From: Phycisphaerae bacterium
GTDB lineage: Bacteria; Planctomycetota; Phycisphaerae; Sedimentisphaerales; SM23-30
Assembly: GCA_021736565.1 (NCBI GenBank)
Contig: JAIPFO010000134.1
Span: 1 to 8,935 of the forward strand
DNA: 8,935 bases
Direction of reading: 5' to 3'
The position numbers and the translations under genes are program-made. A model generated the notes under the pieces. It made no database searches. It was not told where the DNA came from and was given only the letters and a program-made list of their open reading frames with translations. Numbering within the stretch: the first letter of the stretch is position 1; each line of letters opens with the position of its first letter. Positions 5,515 through 8,935 of this stretch are shown here, piece after piece.

Positions 5515-6382
5515 TTTATATTTTACTGATATGACTGCAAAAGAAATTATTGGACTACTCAATGCGGCCACTCAGGCGAACCTGAATGACCGTTGGCGAT
5601 CCGGGAATATGATCTCACTTCACGGCCCAGGTGATGTTCTCATGACCGGTGATCTGCATGGGAACGAAGTAAATTTTGATAAAATTGTTCGGTGTGCCCA
5701 ACTGGAGAGTAATCCAAATCGTCATCTCATCCTTCACGAACTTCTTCACTGCAGTGAGTCTGATTTCCCTGACCAATGTCATTCGTATATGCTCGTTGCT
5801 AAAGCCGCACGCCTTAAAGCCCGTTTTCCCGACCAGGTTCATTATCTCATGGGAAACCATGCGATGTGCCAGGTTATTCAAGACGAAGTGTTAAAGGCGG
5901 GTAAGCCCATGGTTAGGGCCTTTAACACCGGGCTTCAGGTGAAGTTTGGCCAAAACGATCAACAGGTTGCCGAGGCACTGGACAAATTTATCCTTTCAAT
6001 GCCTCTTGCGACTCGGACCGCCAATAAGATCTGGCTTTCGCATACCCTTCCAAATTCGCGCCATCTCAAAGATTTTGAGGATGAAATCTTCAATCGCCCG
6101 ATCACACTTAAAATGATGGAGTCATGCCCATCCATGCGGGCTTTCATCTGGGATCGCCGACATAACGCCGAATGCATTGAAAAATTATGCCAGCGGTGGG
6201 ATGTTGAGATGTTTATCATCGGTCATCAACCCCAGCCCCAGGGATGCGGTCGTCCCGTCGATCGAATGATCATTCTAGCCAGCGACCACCCCCATGGCTG
6301 CTTTTTGCCCTTCAATTTGGATACTCCTTACCAGCCGGATGAATTATTCAATCAGGTTAAACCCTTGGCGGCAATTCGTTGA
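5498..6382 (+). CDS. Calcineurin-like metallophosphoesterase (PPP-like phosphatase)
   Basis: Predicted soluble metallophosphatase of 294 residues. Metal-binding motifs: GDLHGN at 51-56, GNHA at 119-122, SH at 181-182 and GH at 242-243 in IIGHQP. Between the first two motifs the canonical GDxxDRG is replaced by LHELLH (79-84): an acidic residue is kept but as Glu, and the Arg is lost. The order of segments (Leu-rich strand, HELLH, helix with LKARFPDQV, GNH) follows PPP-type protein phosphatases. Substrate could be phosphoprotein or a nucleotide; the kinase just upstream favours a phosphoprotein, but only by context. Start: a TAG at 5477-5479 blocks extension and ATG 5498 is the first start, but its ribosome site (AGAAAG, 3 nt spacer) is poor and lies in repeat F; ATG 5531 is an alternative. 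Intact, no frameshift seen. Confidence 0.87.
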   Translation: MTLDANLYFTDMTAKEIIGLLNAATQANLNDRWRSGNMISLHGPGDVLMTGDLHGNEVNFDKIVRCAQLESNPNRHLILHELLHCSESDFPDQCHSYMLVAKAARLKARFPDQVHYLMGNHAMCQVIQDEVLKAGKPMVRAFNTGLQVKFGQNDQQVAEALDKFILSMPLATRTANKIWLSHTLPNSRHLKDFEDEIFNRPITLKMMESCPSMRAFIWDRRHNAECIEKLCQRWDVEMFIIGHQPQPQGCGRPVDRMIILASDHPHGCFLPFNLDTPYQPDELFNQVKPLAAIR

Positions 6383-6495
6383 CGCGACCACCAAAATGTT
6401 TTTTATGTTCGGTTATCTTTAATTTTTCACTTGCGGACGGCCCATCAGGCCATTATCATTCGGGTGAGTCTTTTAGAAGTGAAATCTTGACGCCC

Positions 6496-6578
6496 GCGTC
6501 GAAAGTCGACTTTCGTATCTAAAATCACGCTTTATAATGTAGAAGGATCGGCTCGAAAAATTAGGGTGCAGGCGTCAA
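6496..6578 (+). repeat. Intergenic ~84-bp repeat, copy G
   Basis: GCGTC at 6496-6500 leads into a perfect 16-bp palindrome CGAAAGTCGACTTTCG (6500-6515), the best form of the left dyad, then TATCTAAAAT. The right half has CGAAAAATTAGG near 6554-6565 and GCGTCAA at 6572-6578, outer boxes 76 nt apart. GACGC-cc-GCGTC at 6489-6500 forms another small dyad. It ends 52 bp before the chosen ComM start. Confidence 0.6.
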
Positions 6579-6630
6579 CGTTACGCGCGATCAAAAAAAA
6601 TGTGCCCGAATGGGTATGAAAGGATTGTGT

Positions 6631-8160
6631 ATGCTTGCCAAGATCCCCAGTGCTGCCATTGTTGGAATTGATGCTGTTTTGTGCGAGGTGGAGGTTGATG
6701 TGGGGGCAGGGGGCTTCGAGCGTAATACGATTGTTGGGCTGCCGGATGCCGCGGTAAAGGAAAGCTCCGAACGGGTTCGCAGTGCGATTATTAATTGTGG
6801 CTATGCCTATCCCGGCGAGTCCAGTGTCATAAACCTGGCCCCCGCCGATATCAAAAAGGAAGGCCCCAGCTACGATCTGCCTATTGCCCTGGGAATTCTT
6901 GTCGGCCAGGGGGTGATCCGCTCTGATCAGTTGCCCCATACGGTTGTTGTGGGTGAGTTGGCACTCGATGGCCGAATTCGCCCCGTTAAAGGGGCACTGG
7001 CAACGGCTATTATGGCACGCGATAATAACTTTACCACGCTGTTAATTCCGGCGGATAACGCGCGCGAAGCGGCGGTTGTCAGTGAGATCGATGTGATCCC
7101 CGTCTCATCCCTTTCCGAGGCGGTCGGGTACCTCAACGGCCAGCTCCCCCTCGAACCGACCGCTATTGATATTGACGAGGTCTTTAGCCACGCCTCCAAA
7201 TATGATCTTGATTTTTCCGATGTAAAAGGGCAGGAAAGCGTAAAGCGTGCTATTGTCGTTGCCGCCGCGGGAAATCACAATATTCTGCTCATGGGCCCGC
7301 CCGGGACGGGTAAGACCATGTTGGCAAAACGACTGCCCACGATTATGCCATCACTTACCCTGGAAGAATCGCTGGAGACCACCCGAATTCATTCCTCCAT
7401 GGGGCTACTGAAAAAAGGACAGTCACTTTTAGGTGTTCGGCCGGTCCGAAATCCCCATCATTCTGCCAGCGGTCCCTCGCTGGTGGGTGGCGGCAGCGTT
7501 CCCAGGCCCGGGGAACTCTCTCTGGCACACAATGGGCTGCTCTTTCTGGACGAATTCCCCGAATTCAAACGGACCGTACTGGAGAACATCCGCCAACCGT
7601 TGGAAGATGGCGCCGTGACAATTGCCCGGGCCGCCAGTACGCTGACATTTCCGGCAGTTTTTATGCTGATAGCCGCCATGAACCCCTGTCCCTGTGGATA
7701 TCTAACCGACCCCAAGCGAAGCTGTAAATGTTCACCCAAGCAGATCGAACGCTACTTGGCAAAGATTTCCGGGCCTTTGGTGGACCGGATCGATATACAC
7801 ATTGACGTGCCGGCAGTTCCGTTCCATGACCTCTCCAGCGATCGCGACGGAACCGGATCAGCCAGAATGCGAGAGGAAGTGATCGCTGCCCGTCAGCGCC
7901 AGACCCGCCGTTTTTCCGGCCAGAATATCCTGACCAACGCCCGAATGAACAGTCGTCAGATGCGGCAATTCTGCAAGCTGACCGATGACTGCCAGGCGGT
8001 GATCAAACAGGCGGTCTACGAATTGGGACTCAGCGCCCGGGCCCATGCCAAGGTACTGAAAATCTCGCGAACTATTGCCGATCTCGATGATAAAGAAGAC
8101 ATTCAACCGGAACATATTCACGAAGCGATACAATATCGTCGGCTAGACAGAAATCTGTAA
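6631..8160 (+). CDS. comM: YifB/ComM-family Mg-chelatase-like AAA+ ATPase
   Basis: Complete ComM/YifB protein, 509 residues, matching the usual length of about 500-510. In characterised homologues ComM is a hexameric helicase that promotes branch migration during natural transformation; outside competent species its role is less clear. The N-terminal Lon/S5-like domain spans about 1-180, with VGLPDAAVKESSERV near 36-50 and NLAPADIKKEGPSYDLPIA near 68-86. The ATPase domain follows: Walker A GPPGTGKT at 222-229, Walker B LLFLDE at 303-308, and NPCPCG with a second CxC (C353, C355, C365, C367). GPLVDRIDIHIDV lies at about 381-393, and the Mg-chelatase C-terminal helical domain at about 410-509. 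The start at 6631 gives the family-typical MLAKIPSAAIVGI and has AAGGA 6 nt upstream; ATG 6610 would add seven residues. A strong hairpin follows the stop. No competence genes are adjacent. Confidence 0.96.
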   Translation: MLAKIPSAAIVGIDAVLCEVEVDVGAGGFERNTIVGLPDAAVKESSERVRSAIINCGYAYPGESSVINLAPADIKKEGPSYDLPIALGILVGQGVIRSDQLPHTVVVGELALDGRIRPVKGALATAIMARDNNFTTLLIPADNAREAAVVSEIDVIPVSSLSEAVGYLNGQLPLEPTAIDIDEVFSHASKYDLDFSDVKGQESVKRAIVVAAAGNHNILLMGPPGTGKTMLAKRLPTIMPSLTLEESLETTRIHSSMGLLKKGQSLLGVRPVRNPHHSASGPSLVGGGSVPRPGELSLAHNGLLFLDEFPEFKRTVLENIRQPLEDGAVTIARAASTLTFPAVFMLIAAMNPCPCGYLTDPKRSCKCSPKQIERYLAKISGPLVDRIDIHIDVPAVPFHDLSSDRDGTGSARMREEVIAARQRQTRRFSGQNILTNARMNSRQMRQFCKLTDDCQAVIKQAVYELGLSARAHAKVLKISRTIADLDDKEDIQPEHIHEAIQYRRLDRNL

Positions 8161-8169
8161 AATACCGAA

Positions 8170-8206
8170 GGCGGGGGCTTTGTACTTAAAAGCCCCCTGC
8201 CTCTTT
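8170..8206 (+). terminator. Strong hairpin terminator after comM
   Basis: A 12-bp stem with one bulged T: GGCGGGGGCTTT at 8170-8181 and AAAGCCCCC-T-GCC at 8189-8201, with a 7-nt loop. It begins 10 bp after the comM stop and is followed by TCTTT. The GC-rich stem and modest T-run fit an intrinsic terminator for comM. It also separates comM from the convergent prepilin-like gene and may act in both directions. Confidence 0.75.
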
Positions 8207-8282
8207 CTGTGCCATAAGGACTGACGTTTCAGAGGTAAAGAAGCAACTTGGAAAAAGCGAATGTTTCCAGATGACACCAGTA

Positions 8283-8935
8283 CTAATAGCCCAGTTCCCC
8301 CCATGCCGCTCTTTGCATTCGCTTGATGTCCGGATTATCCGGATTGTAGGTGTTCATACCATAGTTAGCCTCTGGTGTTTTTGCCGCATTGGCCAATTCG
8401 GCCGATTTGATGGTATCTTCATGTTGCCAGGACCAAAACTCCGAATGGCCGTCGGCAAAACCAAAAACATTACCTCCGGAACCGTGGCGGATAGGCGTTG
8501 TATTCCACAGCTGGGGGCGATCGTAGTATATCTGCCAGCAGGCGTCCCAGTCGTTTATGTAATCGTCTAAAAACAAGAAGCGTTCGGCCGGTCTCATTAT
8601 CTGCGAGGACTTGGTAACAATCGTTCCGCCCCCTCCGTTGTGCCCGCCATTCATGGAATGGGGCATAGAGTAGGTTCGAAGTTCATTTGGCTTGGCAATC
8701 GGACAACGGTAGATATCTGGTGTGTTCATATACGGATACAAAAGCCCTTCTTTGATAGCCTCAATTTGTAATTCTTCCGACGCTTCCCAGGGATTAAAAC
8801 GATAGCCAACGACCTGGTTGATCCAGCCCGGTGCCGATGGAAGCCTCGTATAGGCCAAAGGCATTTTTTCTTCATTATCCATCACATACAGCAGCCACCC
8901 GGTTCCGAGCCTTTTGACGTTATTGAGACAAACGG
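8283..8935 (-). CDS. Prepilin-like protein, C-terminal part (N-terminus beyond window)
   Basis: The frame is open to the right edge, so the N-terminus, where the prepilin cleavage site and hydrophobic helix would sit, is missing; 216 residues are visible. The segment CLNNVKRLGTGWLLYVMDNEEKMP near the edge matches the stretch after the N-terminal helix in planctomycetal type II secretion/prepilin-like proteins. Further on are CPIAKP, RPAERFLFLDD and the signature RHGSGGNVFGFADGHSEFW. The signature normally reads H-X9-DG; here ten residues separate His from DG, one more than usual. These proteins are secreted or surface-associated pseudopilin-like proteins that occur in many paralogues, and their exact roles are mostly unknown. 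A GTG at 8885 is internal to the frame and not the true start. Convergent with comM, 122 bp between stops. Confidence 0.85.
   Translation of the reverse strand, partial: VCLNNVKRLGTGWLLYVMDNEEKMPLAYTRLPSAPGWINQVVGYRFNPWEASEELQIEAIKEGLLYPYMNTPDIYRCPIAKPNELRTYSMPHSMNGGHNGGGGTIVTKSSQIMRPAERFLFLDDYINDWDACWQIYYDRPQLWNTTPIRHGSGGNVFGFADGHSEFWSWQHEDTIKSAELANAAKTPEANYGMNTYNPDNPDIKRMQRAAWGELGY

Noticed and set aside
5735..5749. HELLH, which looks like an HExxH zinc-protease motif
   Set aside because: It sits exactly where PPP-type phosphatases have GDxxD, between GDLHG and GNH, and the rest of the protein is a metallophosphoesterase.
8221..8278. A possible further repeat copy between comM and the prepilin-like gene (GAAAAAGCGAATG...GATGACACC)
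   Set aside because: Only the right half resembles copy E. No left box with the expected 78-nt spacing is present.

Overview
The window looks like a chromosomal segment of a Planctomycetota bacterium, possibly a Phycisphaerae-like lineage. This is inferred from gene content: a BlaI/M56 regulator-protease pair, a prepilin-like protein with a C-terminal H-Xn-DG signature, a soluble Hanks-type kinase, a PPP-like phosphoesterase of a type I associate with planctomycetes, and long AT-rich gaps between single genes. No rRNA, tRNA, transposase, phage gene or CRISPR array was seen.

Layout. On the minus strand at the left are a BlaI/MecI-type repressor (2090-2461) and, downstream of it, a BlaR1-like M56 metallopeptidase starting at a GTG (1934) and running off the left edge. 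The repressor has a sigma70-like promoter at 2709-2682 with a near-perfect BlaI operator in its spacer. On the plus strand follow a small membrane-anchored protein resembling a zinc-less amidase/peptidoglycan-recognition domain (3242-3760), a Ser/Thr kinase (4484-5380), a calcineurin-like phosphoesterase (5498-6382) and a complete YifB/ComM-type AAA+ ATPase (6631-8160) ending in a strong hairpin. On the minus strand at the right is the C-terminal part of a prepilin-like protein that enters from the right edge.

The most unusual feature is an imperfect repeat of about 84 bp, found in five of the six intergenic regions in the window, always in the same orientation and regardless of gene direction. 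Its right half is the 9-mer AAAAATACT followed, exactly 19 nt start to start, by G(C/T)GTCAA or a close variant. Its left half is a short A-rich/T-rich dyad. The two outer GTC boxes lie 77-79 nt apart in most copies. About eight to eleven copies can be recognised, two of them as overlapping tandem pairs, and one contains the start codon of the phosphoesterase gene. I cannot assign it to a known family.

How the genes may work together. BlaI and the M56 protease probably form an inducible proteolytic switch. The M56 protein carries a DUF3887-like domain and a helical tail in place of the penicillin sensor, so its signal is unlikely to be a beta-lactam. The kinase and phosphoesterase are adjacent and co-directional and could act as an opposing pair; this is inference from context only. 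ComM and the prepilin-like protein are apparently independent units.
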